From Actinomycetota bacterium (GTDB taxonomy: Bacteria > Actinomycetota > Thermoleophilia > BMS3ABIN01), in NCBI GenBank assembly GCA_023382335.1, contig JAMCPM010000013.1:62001-126000 (forward strand): a DNA stretch of 64,000 nucleotides, given 5' to 3'. The notes beneath the pieces were generated by a model. That model saw only the letters and a list, made by a program, of their open reading frames with translations. It was not told the DNA's origin and searched no databases. Both the position numbers and the translations under genes were made by a program. Shown one piece after another: positions 52,611-60,925 of this stretch. Positions within the stretch are counted from its first letter, which is position 1, and every line of letters begins with the position of its first letter.

Positions 52611-52836
52611 GCTCCTGATCTTCTTTTCTGGACTTCATCAGGGCGTCCACGAGTGACGGTCCATCCGAGAAGATACCGCAGTATGCCTCGACAGGATCGT
52701 CAGGCAGCGCATAGATCTCGACACGATCGGCCACGACGCTTATTCCCACGCGGTCGCCAGCCTTTATTCCCAGCTTGTCGCGGTATTCCTTGGGAATAAC
52801 GATCTGCCCCTTGGAGGATGTTTTCGCGGTATACAT
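52585..52836 (-). CDS. AbrB/VapB family antitoxin
   Basis: An 83-residue protein with an N-terminal SpoVT-AbrB DNA-binding fold, TSSKGQIVIPKEYRDKLGIKAGDRV, and a charged, flexible C-terminus (MKSRKEDQEHEERRSGS) that would wrap around the PIN toxin. It precedes and overlaps the toxin gene, so translation of the two is coupled. It should repress its own promoter in the AT-rich gap upstream (52837-53127), which holds no other gene. Confidence 0.92.
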   Translation of the reverse strand: MYTAKTSSKGQIVIPKEYRDKLGIKAGDRVGISVVADRVEIYALPDDPVEAYCGIFSDGPSLVDALMKSRKEDQEHEERRSGS

Positions 52837-53127
52837 TTCCGGCCATTCCTCGGTAAAGTTTTACCTGTCGATAATAGTATAACCAATCCCTGGAAGTAAA
52901 AACAACACGACTAAATATAACAATAAGTCAAAAATGCGGGGCCACCGCATCGATAGCCCCGAACTAAATAACCAGTACCATTCGATACACGCGAATGACC
53001 AAAGCTTGTTTTCCTCACATATATGTTTACTATCTACTGAAAATGATAATAAAATGAAATAACCCTGTATTCTTGGGCATAATTTAATATATAGTATGTT
53101 TCAATAAATAATGAAAGAGTGGATATA

Positions 53128-54198
53128 ATGAAAATTATGGAAAGCGAACTCATTAAAAAAGCAGACGCAAGGCTTCGCGAGGCCCTGGCGAAAGTACCAT
53201 TCATAGAACTTGGCGCCACTCGCTTCGAGCAGCCGCAAGATCAGCCAACCTTATTCCGGCCGGACATGCTTCTCCAGATTTCGACGCCAGATGGGCCAGA
53301 AGCTCTCGTAATCGAGGTAAAAACGAAAATAACTCCCAAGGCCGCACGGGAAGCCTCGAGGGGGCTCGCAACAATGGCCTCAATGATGCCGGCCTGGTAT
53401 GGCGTGCTGGTTGCACCGTATATCTCGGAGCGCTCGGCGGAAATCTGCAGGGAAGCCGGCGTTGGCTATATGGACCTGGCCGGAAATCTCGGCCTGTTCT
53501 TCGATCGTGTTTATCTGCAGGTTCAGGGGCGTCCAAATTTGTTTAAGCAGGAACAGGAGCTTAAGTCGCTATTTTCTCCCAGGACCAGCAGGGCGGTTCG
53601 TGTCGTGCTGGAGAATCCCGGTCGCATCTGGAAAGTAAAAAGCCTTGCACAGGAAGCAAAGTTAAGTATCGGGATGGTATCAAACATTAAAACCAAGCTT
53701 GAAGAGGAAGATCTTTTAAAAAAGGAGCCGGCCGGTTTCAGGTTAACGGACCCTGAAAGACTGTTGATGAAATGGAGCAAAAAGTACACGCTCAGGAAGA
53801 ACAGGTGGTCCGATTATTACCTGGCGGCGGATGTATCTGAAATCGAAAGTAAAATCGCAGCAAGCCTGGGCAAGCTGAAACAGCAGTACGCATTCACCCT
53901 CTTCTCTGCAGCCAGGAATATTGCACCCTTTTCACGTTACCAAAGGGTTTTCGTTTATCTGGATGGAGATGCAGCCCCGCTGATAAAAGAACTCGGCATG
54001 AAGCAAGTCGACAGCGGCCCGAACGTTACTATTCTCGAACCATATGATGAGGGCGTTTTTTACGGAAATAAAGAAATGAATGGTCAGTCCATCGTGGGCA
54101 TGGTCCAGCTCTATCTGGACCTGGCCTCATACAAGGGAAGAGGAGAAGACGCGGCCGGGTTCTTGCTGGAAAACAAATTGAGGAAGAAATGGCCTTAG
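53128..54198 (+). CDS. AbiEi-like antitoxin/regulator with PD-(D/E)xK-like N-terminus
   Basis: A 356-residue protein. Residues 40-135 contain FRPDMLLQI, then LVIEVKTK and YGVLVAPYISERSAEICREAGVGYMDLAGN, resembling a restriction-endonuclease-like fold with Asp46, Glu63 and Lys65 in the D-ExK arrangement. Residues 155-205 form a winged helix (SIGMVSNIKTKLEEEDLL). The C-terminal 140 residues resemble the type IV AbiEi antitoxin group. No AbiEii nucleotidyltransferase toxin follows. The GTG at 53119 is an alternative start. Function unproven: it may be a transcription regulator or an active nuclease. Confidence 0.65.
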   Translation: MKIMESELIKKADARLREALAKVPFIELGATRFEQPQDQPTLFRPDMLLQISTPDGPEALVIEVKTKITPKAAREASRGLATMASMMPAWYGVLVAPYISERSAEICREAGVGYMDLAGNLGLFFDRVYLQVQGRPNLFKQEQELKSLFSPRTSRAVRVVLENPGRIWKVKSLAQEAKLSIGMVSNIKTKLEEEDLLKKEPAGFRLTDPERLLMKWSKKYTLRKNRWSDYYLAADVSEIESKIAASLGKLKQQYAFTLFSAARNIAPFSRYQRVFVYLDGDAAPLIKELGMKQVDSGPNVTILEPYDEGVFYGNKEMNGQSIVGMVQLYLDLASYKGRGEDAAGFLLENKLRKKWP

Positions 54199-54335
54199 GC
54201 TTTATCGTAAAATCCACTAGCATGATTAGTTTGACGGGCTGCGGTTTCCAACATTGACTGTCCGTTCGGCATGATAGGATTTCTGACACTGCAAGCATGA
54301 TTTGGACGCGATCGACGTAGGAGAAGTGTTGCAGG

Positions 54336-54818
54336 ATGGCAGCCAAATATTCTGACGACGAAATTGCAAAAATGATCGCCGCACGTAAGCAGCTGCCAGC
54401 TGATTATAAATCATACACAAAGTTGCGGGACAAGAGAGGCCACAAAGAAAGCTTTCTTGATGTTGCGGGAGATGACGGTAATAGTTTCAGGTTGATCCTG
54501 CGTCAGGGCATATTTAACATCCTGGATTTTTCCATCATTCTTGCTGTCGCTATTCCCGACACGAATCAGCTGTTTCGATTGCGAAGGTACAACGGCAAGA
54601 GTCACGAACATTCTAACGAAATTGAGAAAAATACTTTTTATGATTTTCATGTTCACATGGCCACAGAGAGATATCAGGATCTTGGTGCCAGAGAAGACAC
54701 ATTTGCTGAGACTTCGGGTAAGTTCAATGACTATCATAGTGCACTTCGGTGCATGTTTGAAGAATGCGGCTTCGAATTGCCATACGATCCTCAGCAGCAG
54801 CTATTCGAGGAGGGATAA
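54336..54818 (+). CDS. Protein resembling DUF6978, first gene of a two-gene unit
   Basis: A 160-residue soluble protein of uncertain family. It begins with a basic helix ([15 protein letters not shown]) and continues with beta-rich segments [19 protein letters not shown] and [29 protein letters not shown], then [14 protein letters not shown] with closely spaced histidines, as in proteins of the DUF6978 type. The ATG lies 9 bases after AGGAGAAG. It is followed two bases later by the DUF1828 gene, so they are translated together. The composition (about 45% GC locally) is unlike the surrounding core genes. I infer an accessory or defence role; no function is known. Confidence 0.6.
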   Translation: MAAKYSDDEIAKMIAARKQLPADYKSYTKLRDKRGHKESFLDVAGDDGNSFRLILRQGIFNILDFSIILAVAIPDTNQLFRLRRYNGKSHEHSNEIEKNTFYDFHVHMATERYQDLGAREDTFAETSGKFNDYHSALRCMFEECGFELPYDPQQQLFEEG

Positions 54819-54820
54819 AT

Positions 54821-55597
54821 ATGAATCTTGACACGATAGAACGCGAATTCCGCGAAAAAGCCTGCTCAAAACTCAGACTGACTCCGGAGGGGGTCAATCG
54901 GTTCCGGGTTTTTACGCCATTCCTGTTCGAAGATGGAGATCACCTCGCTATTGTTCTCAGGCGGGAAAATAACCGCTGGCTCCTTTCCGATGAGGGCCAT
55001 ACTTACATGCATCTCACTTATAGCCTGGATGAAAAAGACCTCCAAAAAGGGACACGTCAAAAAATAATCAGTAACGCACTTTCGGTATTCGGGGTTGAAG
55101 ACCAGGAGGGCGAGCTGGTTCTTCGCATCGATAATGAACAGTACGGCGACGCCCTGTACTCATTTGTGCAGGCCTTACTGAAAATCAGCGACGTCACATT
55201 TCTGTCTCGCGAAAGAGTGAAATCAACTTTCATGGATGATTTTCGCGCATTGATGACAGAACTGATACCCGAAGATAGAAGATCCTTCGATTGGAATGAT
55301 CCAGAACACGACCCTGACGGTAATTACACAGTGGACTGCCGGATAAATGGCATGAAACGGCCGCTGCATATTTTTGCTCTCCTGGGCGATCATCGCACTC
55401 AGGTCGCTACTATCACGATGCTGCAATTTGAAAGGTGGGGTCTTAAGTTTCACTCTCTCGGCATTTTTGAAGATCAGGAAAACATAAATCGCAAGGATCT
55501 GGCCCGCTTCAGTGATATCTGCGACAAACAGTTTTCAAGCCTCGGAACCAACAAGGACCGCATCGGGACATACCTGGAAGAAATTCTGCGTGGGTAG
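54821..55597 (+). CDS. DUF1828 domain protein, second gene of the unit
   Basis: A 258-residue protein. The N-terminal part matches DUF1828: [36 protein letters not shown] (key runs [14 protein letters not shown] and [12 protein letters not shown]). A second domain from about residue 130 ([33 protein letters not shown]) resembles DUF1829. The ATG at 54821 follows GGAGGGATAA; the longer frame from 54764 overlaps the previous gene. DUF1828/1829 proteins are widespread in accessory regions and have no assigned function. The pair with the DUF6978-like gene looks like a self-contained module. Confidence 0.75.
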   Translation: MNLDTIEREFREKACSKLRLTPEGVNRFRVFTPFLFEDGDHLAIVLRRENNRWLLSDEGHTYMHLTYSLDEKDLQKGTRQKIISNALSVFGVEDQEGELVLRIDNEQYGDALYSFVQALLKISDVTFLSRERVKSTFMDDFRALMTELIPEDRRSFDWNDPEHDPDGNYTVDCRINGMKRPLHIFALLGDHRTQVATITMLQFERWGLKFHSLGIFEDQENINRKDLARFSDICDKQFSSLGTNKDRIGTYLEEILRG

Positions 55598-55714
55598 CTT
55601 CTTCCTCGCCGACATTGAACTCCGTCCCTTCAAGCTCGGAAGCATCACTGACATCGAACCCGTCGGCCTCGCGATAGGCCGCGTGTTTGCCGTAAAGCGT
55701 AGCTGGAAGATTTA
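55598..55714. other. Unassigned sequence between the DUF1828 gene and the SIR2 fragment
   Basis: A 117-base stretch. The plus strand continues another frame as FLADIELRPFKLGSITDIEPVG and the minus strand reads NLPATLYGKHAAYREADG, neither with a start. It looks like gene debris belonging to the SIR2 remnant that follows or to another lost gene. Confidence 0.4.
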
Positions 55715-55957
55715 ATGATAGTCTGCGGATATGGCTTTCGAGACAAAGGTATCAATACAAAGGTAGCTCAATGGATCTCGGCTGATCCAGGTAGACGACT
55801 GGTGGTAATTCACCCACGGCTAGATAGTCTTGTCGCACGAGCTCGAGGTGTGATTGCTAACAATTGGAGCCGATGGCAAAACACGGGTCAGCTAAGATTG
55901 ATTGAGTCGACATCCCAAGTAGTCACTTGGCCTGGAGTAAGGAACGCCGCTCAGTAA
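55715..55957 (+). pseudogene. C-terminal fragment of a SIR2-like protein
   Basis: An 80-codon frame, MIVCGYGFRDKGINTKVAQWI, then GRRLVVIHPRLDSLVARAR and an ending without homology. The opening VCGYGFRDKGIN is the late NAD-binding block of SIR2-family defence proteins (usually several hundred residues). The N-terminal part, with the catalytic histidine and GAG-type motif, is missing, so this is a remnant and not a complete gene. It supports former defence content in this island. Confidence 0.6.
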
Positions 55958-56003
55958 CGCCCTCTTTTTCAGTAAGTACGTTCTATAAAGAATGTGCGGG
56001 CCT

Positions 56004-56861
56004 TCAGGAAATATACTTCCCGATGATATCCTTCAGCTTCTCCTTCGTCGCCGCCGGGATCGCCTCCGGCGCCGTCATCACGCCGTACTGCATCGCCGAG
56101 GCGCAGCCGCAGCCGCGGGTCTCGGGAATGCGCGGCACCGATTCCTCAACGATCTTCTTGGCCATGGCGACGTTCTTGCCCACCGTCTCGATGACCTGCT
56201 GTATGGTCACGTCTTCCTCGCCCTCATACCAGCAGTCATAATCGGTGGCAAGTGCCACCGTGGCGTAGCAGATCTCGGCCTCGCGGGCGAGCTTGGCTTC
56301 CTGCAGGTTGGTCATGCCGATGACGTCGACGCCCCAGCTGCGATATACGAGCGACTCGGCGCGCGTCGAGAATTGCGGACCCTCCATGCAGACATAGGTG
56401 CCGCCCTCGTGCACCGTCGCACCGGCGGCGCGGGCGGCCTCGGCCACGACCCGCGTCAGCGCTCCGCAGACGGGGTCGGCAAAAGATATATGCGCCACGC
56501 AGCCGTCGCCGAAGAAGGTCGAGCGGCGCTGGCGGGTGCGGTCGATGAACTGGTCGGGGATGACCATGTCTCCCGGCTTGATCTCTTCCTTCATGCTGCC
56601 CACGGCGCTCGAGGAGATGATCCACTCCACGCCCAGCTGTTTCATCGCCAGGATGTTGGCCTGGAAGGGCAGGTCGGTCGGCAGGATGCGGTGCCCGCGC
56701 CCGTGCCGGGGCAGGAAGCAGACCTCGCGTCCGGCGATCTCGCCGATGGTGATGACGTCGCTGGGATCGCCGAACGGCGTCGAAACCTTCTCTTCACGGG
56801 GATTGGACAGCAGCTCGTAGAAGCCCGAGCCGCCGATGACCCCTATTCTTCCTGCTGGCAT
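56004..56861 (-). CDS. mtnP: S-methyl-5'-thioadenosine phosphorylase
   Basis: A 285-residue purine phosphorylase of the MTAP family. The start [15 protein letters not shown], then [48 protein letters not shown], and the substrate-site segment [27 protein letters not shown] are intact. It splits 5'-methylthioadenosine from polyamine synthesis into adenine and 5-methylthioribose-1-phosphate. The released adenine could go to adenine deaminase (8324). [11 protein letters not shown] near the end has paired cysteines as in thermostable archaeal-type members. Divergent of the GT gene by the repeat. Confidence 0.95.
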   Translation of the reverse strand: MPAGRIGVIGGSGFYELLSNPREEKVSTPFGDPSDVITIGEIAGREVCFLPRHGRGHRILPTDLPFQANILAMKQLGVEWIISSSAVGSMKEEIKPGDMVIPDQFIDRTRQRRSTFFGDGCVAHISFADPVCGALTRVVAEAARAAGATVHEGGTYVCMEGPQFSTRAESLVYRSWGVDVIGMTNLQEAKLAREAEICYATVALATDYDCWYEGEEDVTIQQVIETVGKNVAMAKKIVEESVPRIPETRGCGCASAMQYGVMTAPEAIPAATKEKLKDIIGKYIS

Positions 56862-56920
56862 GGAAACTCCTCCGGGACGGTTTCACGGAAACAATCAAGA
56901 AGTATACAACAGCCACAACC

Positions 56921-56989
56921 GGGGGGACACATTACTTAATTCATAGTTTTAGGGACACATTACTTAATTGGCAATTTCAGGGACAGGTT
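56921..56989. repeat. Interspersed repeat GGGACACATTACTTAATT, copy 3
   Basis: Three units at 29-base intervals: GGGGGGACACATTACTTAAT (56921), AGGGACACATTACTTAATT (56951) and the altered AGGGACAGGTTGACG (from 56979). The same third unit occurs in copy 1, so the composite element is about 70 bases. It lies between mtnP and the mannosyltransferase gene and contributes bases close to the stop codon of the latter. Confidence 0.85.
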
Positions 56990-56994
56990 GACGC

Positions 56995-58161
56995 CTACGG
57001 CACAAACATCGGCGTCCCCACCAGCAAGAGCAGCGCCAGTAGCGACGCCGGCGCCAGCACCAGGTAGGCCCGGTGGAACGCGGGCCGTTTCTCGCCGAGC
57101 GCCGCCAGCGCCCAGAAGAACGGGAAGGCGGCCATGCCGTAGCGCCCGATGCCGTCGGTCTGCCCCGTCGAGAGCGGGATGATCACGAACAGCGCCGCCA
57201 GCAGGAAATGCTCCAGCCGGAAGCGCCTGGTCCAGAGCATGAAGGCCAGCAGCGCCCCGTACATCCCCATGAAAGCCAGATCCAGCAGCGCCAGCACCGA
57301 GCCCGTGTTGGCCAGCCGCAGCGAATTGAAGATGGTCGAGAAGAACATGCCGAACGAGCGCCCGAAGTGGCCCTCGCCGTCGACGTCGGCCCAGAAGTTC
57401 CCGGTCAGGAAATACAGATATCCATAGTAGGCGATAATCCCCAGCGGGATCAGCGCCAGCCACAGCACCTGCAGCCCCAGCCGCGGCCGTCCGGCGGCTC
57501 CCTTCCTCAAAAAGTTCTTCTTCCGTAGATATAGAAGCACCAGCGGGAAGCAGATGAAGACGCCCAGCGGGTTGGTCGCCGCCGCCAGCATGCCGACGAT
57601 GCCGGCGTGCCGCCAGCGCCCGGTCTCCGCGAAATAAAACGCGGCCGCCACCAGCAGCAGCTTTAGCGAGGCCGGGTAGGCGATCGAGAAGACAAACGAC
57701 AGCGGGAAGATCGCCAGGTACAGGATCGAGCGCCGCGCCAGCGGCCGGCCCAGCAGCAGCTCGGTGTAGCGATAGATGAAGATCATCGCCAGCACCAGGC
57801 AGACATTCGAGAGCACGATTGCCGCTACCAGGTAATTGCCGAATGTAAAAACCGAAAACAGGCGAATCAGCAACGGATACAGCGGGAACCAGACGTAATC
57901 GGGGAATTTGTCGAAATGCTCGTGGTAGCCGGTCTCGGCAATGCGCACATACCAGGAACCATCCCAGACGGCAAAAACCTTCAGGTAAGAGGGCACGCCG
58001 CTTGGTGACTGGCTGACGATATGGGTCGCGGCGCCGATGACCACCGAGATTGCGATGACCGCGATGCGGGAAATAACAAAGGGAAGGTTTACTTCCGGAC
58101 AGTACAAAAAACGTACGGTCTGCAGCCCGGTTTCTTTACAAGATGAAGCGAGTCTGTTCAC
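56995..58161 (-). CDS. PIG-V/GT39-type membrane mannosyltransferase
   Basis: A 388-residue protein with about eight to ten membrane helices. The first extracytoplasmic loop carries FAVWDGSWYVRIAETGY, the WD motif of PIG-V-like mannosyltransferases, and the segments ATNPLGVFICFPL and GRYGMAAFPFFWALAAL follow. It probably transfers mannose or another hexose from a polyprenyl carrier to a lipid or glycan outside the membrane. The GTG at 58161 is used; a later start before FVISRIAVIAI is also possible. Divergent from the dehydrogenase-like gene. Confidence 0.85.
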   Translation of the reverse strand: MNRLASSCKETGLQTVRFLYCPEVNLPFVISRIAVIAISVVIGAATHIVSQSPSGVPSYLKVFAVWDGSWYVRIAETGYHEHFDKFPDYVWFPLYPLLIRLFSVFTFGNYLVAAIVLSNVCLVLAMIFIYRYTELLLGRPLARRSILYLAIFPLSFVFSIAYPASLKLLLVAAAFYFAETGRWRHAGIVGMLAAATNPLGVFICFPLVLLYLRKKNFLRKGAAGRPRLGLQVLWLALIPLGIIAYYGYLYFLTGNFWADVDGEGHFGRSFGMFFSTIFNSLRLANTGSVLALLDLAFMGMYGALLAFMLWTRRFRLEHFLLAALFVIIPLSTGQTDGIGRYGMAAFPFFWALAALGEKRPAFHRAYLVLAPASLLALLLLVGTPMFVP

Positions 58162-58217
58162 ATCTGCCGTTCGGGTTACCGCGTGCGGGGTGGCAAAGCG
58201 CCAGGAGGAAAGTGAAA

Positions 58218-59462
58218 GTGCAGCGGTTTAACTTTATTAGTATAAGCAACAGAAAAATGATACCACGGTGGCGCCGCCGCTTACAAACCGGCGCCGCGGC
58301 CATTGCCGTCGTTGCTTCCCTGTTATTGGCGCTGCCGCTGCTCTCCTGCGGCGGCGGCGCGACTTCAACTGACAATACCGGCGCGACGTCCGCAACCGGG
58401 GCCGCGACCCAGGCCAATACGTCCTCAACCGCCACGCATGACGTCGCCGTCGACGGCCACACCCTGACGCTTCCCACCGGCTTCACCATCGGCCGCTGGG
58501 TCACGGGACAGGGCAGCCTGCGGATGATGGCCGTGACCGATGACGGCCTGCTGCTGGCAACCGCCATAGGGGAGGGCAACGTCCTGGCATTCAACCTTGT
58601 CGAAGCCAACCCGCAGCCGGTCACGGTGATCAAGGGACTCTCGGTTCCGTCGGGAATCACACTGCACGAAGGGTACCTATACGTCGCCGAGCAGAAACAG
58701 GTGTCCCGTTATCAGTACCTGGGCGGCGGCAAGGTCGGCGCCGCACAGGTGATCATCCCCGGCCTTCCCACCAGGGGGCACGACACCCGCACCATCAGCG
58801 TCGGCCCCGACGGCATGCTCTACCTCACGATCGGTAGCAGCTGCAACGTCTGCCTGGAGACGGACACCCGCCGCGCAGCCATGTCGCGTTACAACCTCGA
58901 CGGCAGCGGCGGCGAGGTCATCGCCTCGGGCCTGAGGAACACGGTCGGCTTCACCTGGAATCCCGTCACCGGAGAGATCTGGGGCACCGACAACGGCCGC
59001 GACAACCTCGGCGACGACCTGCCCCCCGACGAAGTGAACATCATCACGCCGGGCAAGAACTACGGCTGGCCCCAATGCTACGGTGACCGGGTGGTCGACC
59101 ATAATTTCAGCAGCGACCCGGCCAACGTCTCAAAGTGTGCCGCCAGCGAGCCGCCGGCCGTCGAGCTGCAGGCGCACTCGGCGCCGCTGGGCCTGCGATT
59201 CCTCACCGATCCCGCCTGGCCGGCCGCCTGGCAGAACAGCCTCTTCATCGCTTTCCACGGTTCCTGGAACCGCACCGTTCCCACCGGATACAAGGTTGTG
59301 CGCGTCGACGCCGGCGGCAACGTCAGCGATTTCATCACCGGCTGGCTCGACCCCGCCAGCGGCAAGCCCTGGGGCCGCCCGGTTGATATCATCTTCGCGA
59401 ATAATAAAATGTATATCTCGGATGACACCAGCGGGTCCATCTATATAGTGCGGCAGCAGTAG
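58218..59462 (+). CDS. PQQ-dependent glucose/sorbosone dehydrogenase-like lipoprotein
   Basis: A protein of about 414 residues, start GTG at 58218 nine bases after AGGAGG. A basic N-terminus and hydrophobic run lead to the lipobox LLSC. The beta-propeller domain resembles L-sorbosone/aldose dehydrogenases: IRGLSVPSGITLHEGYLYVAEQ-like repeat, TRGHDTRTISVGPDGMLYLTIGSSCNVC, GLRNTVGFTWNPVTGEIWGTDNGRDNLGDDLPPDEVN (quoted as GLRNTVGFTWNP and TDNGRDNLGDDLPPDE) and FIAFHGSWNR. PQQ binding is inferred; several relatives do not use PQQ. It would act outside the cell as a sugar oxidase-like enzyme or a binding protein. Confidence 0.85.
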   Translation: MQRFNFISISNRKMIPRWRRRLQTGAAAIAVVASLLLALPLLSCGGGATSTDNTGATSATGAATQANTSSTATHDVAVDGHTLTLPTGFTIGRWVTGQGSLRMMAVTDDGLLLATAIGEGNVLAFNLVEANPQPVTVIKGLSVPSGITLHEGYLYVAEQKQVSRYQYLGGGKVGAAQVIIPGLPTRGHDTRTISVGPDGMLYLTIGSSCNVCLETDTRRAAMSRYNLDGSGGEVIASGLRNTVGFTWNPVTGEIWGTDNGRDNLGDDLPPDEVNIITPGKNYGWPQCYGDRVVDHNFSSDPANVSKCAASEPPAVELQAHSAPLGLRFLTDPAWPAAWQNSLFIAFHGSWNRTVPTGYKVVRVDAGGNVSDFITGWLDPASGKPWGRPVDIIFANNKMYISDDTSGSIYIVRQQ

Positions 59463-59524
59463 GTTCCCGAGTCCGGCGGCCTGCCCCGCCCCACAGGCCC
59501 GCATCTCACCAACAGGAGGCATTC

Positions 59525-59956
59525 ATGAGCGAGGAAAAAAAGGAAGAAATCGGCGCGGAGGAATCCGCCGAGCACGAGCAGGAAGAGACCGCCGCGCAAG
59601 AGACAACCCCTGCCGGGCAGGAAGAAACCGGCGCGTCCGCCGGCGAAAAAGAGCTCGGCGAGATGACCGAGGAGGAGCTGCGCGCGGAGTTCGAGAAGCA
59701 GTTCCGCATGCAGAAGGTCGACGACGTCCTGGTTCAGTTCATGATCTCGCTGACCAACCTCGCCTACATGAAAATGGGCCTCACCGAAGACACGGCCGAC
59801 GTCAAGGACCTGGCGCAGGCGAGCCTGGCCATCGACGGCTACAAGGCGCTGCTCGAGGCGGTCGGCAAGCGCCTTCCCGATCAGGACGCCCAGGCCCTGA
59901 CCGGAGCGCTGTCGAGCATGCAGATGACCTTCGTCAAGGCGAGCTCGCCGGCATAG
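59525..59956 (+). CDS. DUF1844 domain protein
   Basis: A 143-residue protein. Residues 1-50 are very acidic and low in complexity (Glu/Ala/Gln/Thr), and residues 58-140 match DUF1844: MQKVDDVLVQFMISLTNLAYMKMGL, KDLAQASLAIDGYKALLEAVGKRL. The family is common in actinobacteria and some other lineages and lacks a known function. The ATG is behind ACAGGAGGC. It lies 62 bases after the dehydrogenase-like gene and just ahead of a CARDB pseudogene. Confidence 0.92.
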   Translation: MSEEKKEEIGAEESAEHEQEETAAQETTPAGQEETGASAGEKELGEMTEEELRAEFEKQFRMQKVDDVLVQFMISLTNLAYMKMGLTEDTADVKDLAQASLAIDGYKALLEAVGKRLPDQDAQALTGALSSMQMTFVKASSPA

Positions 59957-59957
59957 T

Positions 59958-60371
59958 ATTGCCGCCGTCGCGGCCCGGCCCATCACCATCAAGAATCCGG
60001 ACCTGATCGTCAATGATTTAGAAGTGCCTTACATCGTCCGTTCGGGCGATCCCGTCAGCGCCGCCTGGCACGTGTATAACTCCGGCGACGGCACGGCCAT
60101 CGGCCAGGTCTGGCTGGGCTCCATGACCGATTCCATCTATCTCTCGAACGATGGAGTCTTCGATGCGTCTGACACGCTCGTGGGAAGCGCCACCCGTCAC
60201 GGCAACGTCAATAGCGGCGAGACTTATGCCAGCAGCACCGGCCTGGTCATTCCCGCCAAGCCTTCGGGTAACTACAACATGATCGTGGTAGCCGACTACA
60301 GCTCCTCATGAGGCGCGTTCAATATCCTTGAATCCAACGAGAACAACAACACCCTGGTCACTTATCCGTAA
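59958..60371 (+). pseudogene. CARDB-domain remnant with in-frame TGA
   Basis: The frame reads NPDLIVNDLEVPYIVRSGD, then DSIYLSNDGVFDASDTLVG, and stops at TGA (60309-60311) after VVADYSSS. Eleven-plus codons of clear CARDB homology resume directly after: NILESNENNNTLVTYP, then TAA. CARDB domains are adhesion-like modules of secreted proteins, which usually follow a signal peptide and a catalytic or repeat part, none of which is present. There is no start codon with a binding site. It is a decayed piece of a larger surface protein, or a gene with a nonsense change. Selenocysteine is unlikely. Confidence 0.65.
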
Positions 60372-60405
60372 CCGGGCCCCCTTTTCGTGCTATCCTTTTT
60401 AGGCC

Positions 60406-60597
60406 ATGACCCCGTCGCAACGCATCGACAGAGAGCTTCCCCCCAAGCCGGAGTCCGCCTGCAGGCATCTCTACAAGGACTCCGCGAAATACCGCACCGC
60501 CCGCGACATCTGGCTCTGCACCAAGGACGACCGCTTCTCCGAAATCCCGCGCAAAAAAGCCGGGAAGTGCCTCCTGGGCAAATGGTGCGACCGCTGA
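60406..60597 (+). CDS. Small cysteine-containing protein of unknown function
   Basis: A 63-residue open frame with four cysteines spaced so that a metal site is possible: ACRHLY, WLCTKDD, GKCLLGKWCDR. It begins with an ATG after a weak purine stretch. It is rich in Lys and Arg and contains SAKYRTARDIWLC, which looks protein-like and not random. No family was recognised. It is in the region with the CARDB remnant, so its reality is uncertain. Confidence 0.5.
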   Translation: MTPSQRIDRELPPKPESACRHLYKDSAKYRTARDIWLCTKDDRFSEIPRKKAGKCLLGKWCDR

Positions 60598-60925
60598 CGC
60601 GCGCGTGACCCGCTTCTCCGCTTTCTCGTAAATACCCCCTCCCCCTTTTTCCTGGGGAATTTTCCCTGCAACACTGTTTTTGTGCAATTTCCTCAATATT
60701 TCCATCAAAATTTCCCAATAGTGTTGCATTTAGTTTTAATATGTTGCGATATGTAACTGAAAATTTACGATTAATGTGGTATTATCTCGGAGTTTGACGC
60801 GGGCGGAAACGACCTGGCCGAAAGCTCTGTTCCTCTCGAATCCGCAGCGCCACATCAACCAGAGACCGGCGTCGCAAGCCCTGGCGCCTTGAAATATCTC
60901 AAGCGGAACTGTTTAAAGGAGGAAC
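60598..60925. other. Intergenic leader of the TSUP gene
   Basis: Of these 328 bases, the first 180 are AT-rich (for example TTTAGTTTTAATATGTTGC) and hold the candidate promoter; the last 135 are GC-rich with several short inverted repeats (GGCGTCGCAAGCCCTGGCGCC) ahead of AAGGAGG and the TSUP start. I recognised no known riboswitch. Confidence 0.45.
60757..60785 (+). promoter_or_regulatory. Candidate promoter for the TSUP-USP gene group
   Basis: CTGAAA and TATTAT are separated by 17 bases in an AT-rich stretch. The -10 hexamer is a good match, the -35 is poor. Transcription would start about 130 bases before the TSUP start codon. Confidence 0.4.

Noticed and set aside
59958-60371. Second selenoprotein (TGA at 60309 in a CARDB frame)
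   Set aside because: The codon is not at a conserved cysteine, there is no start, and no hairpin of SECIS type was seen after it. Decay or error is simpler.
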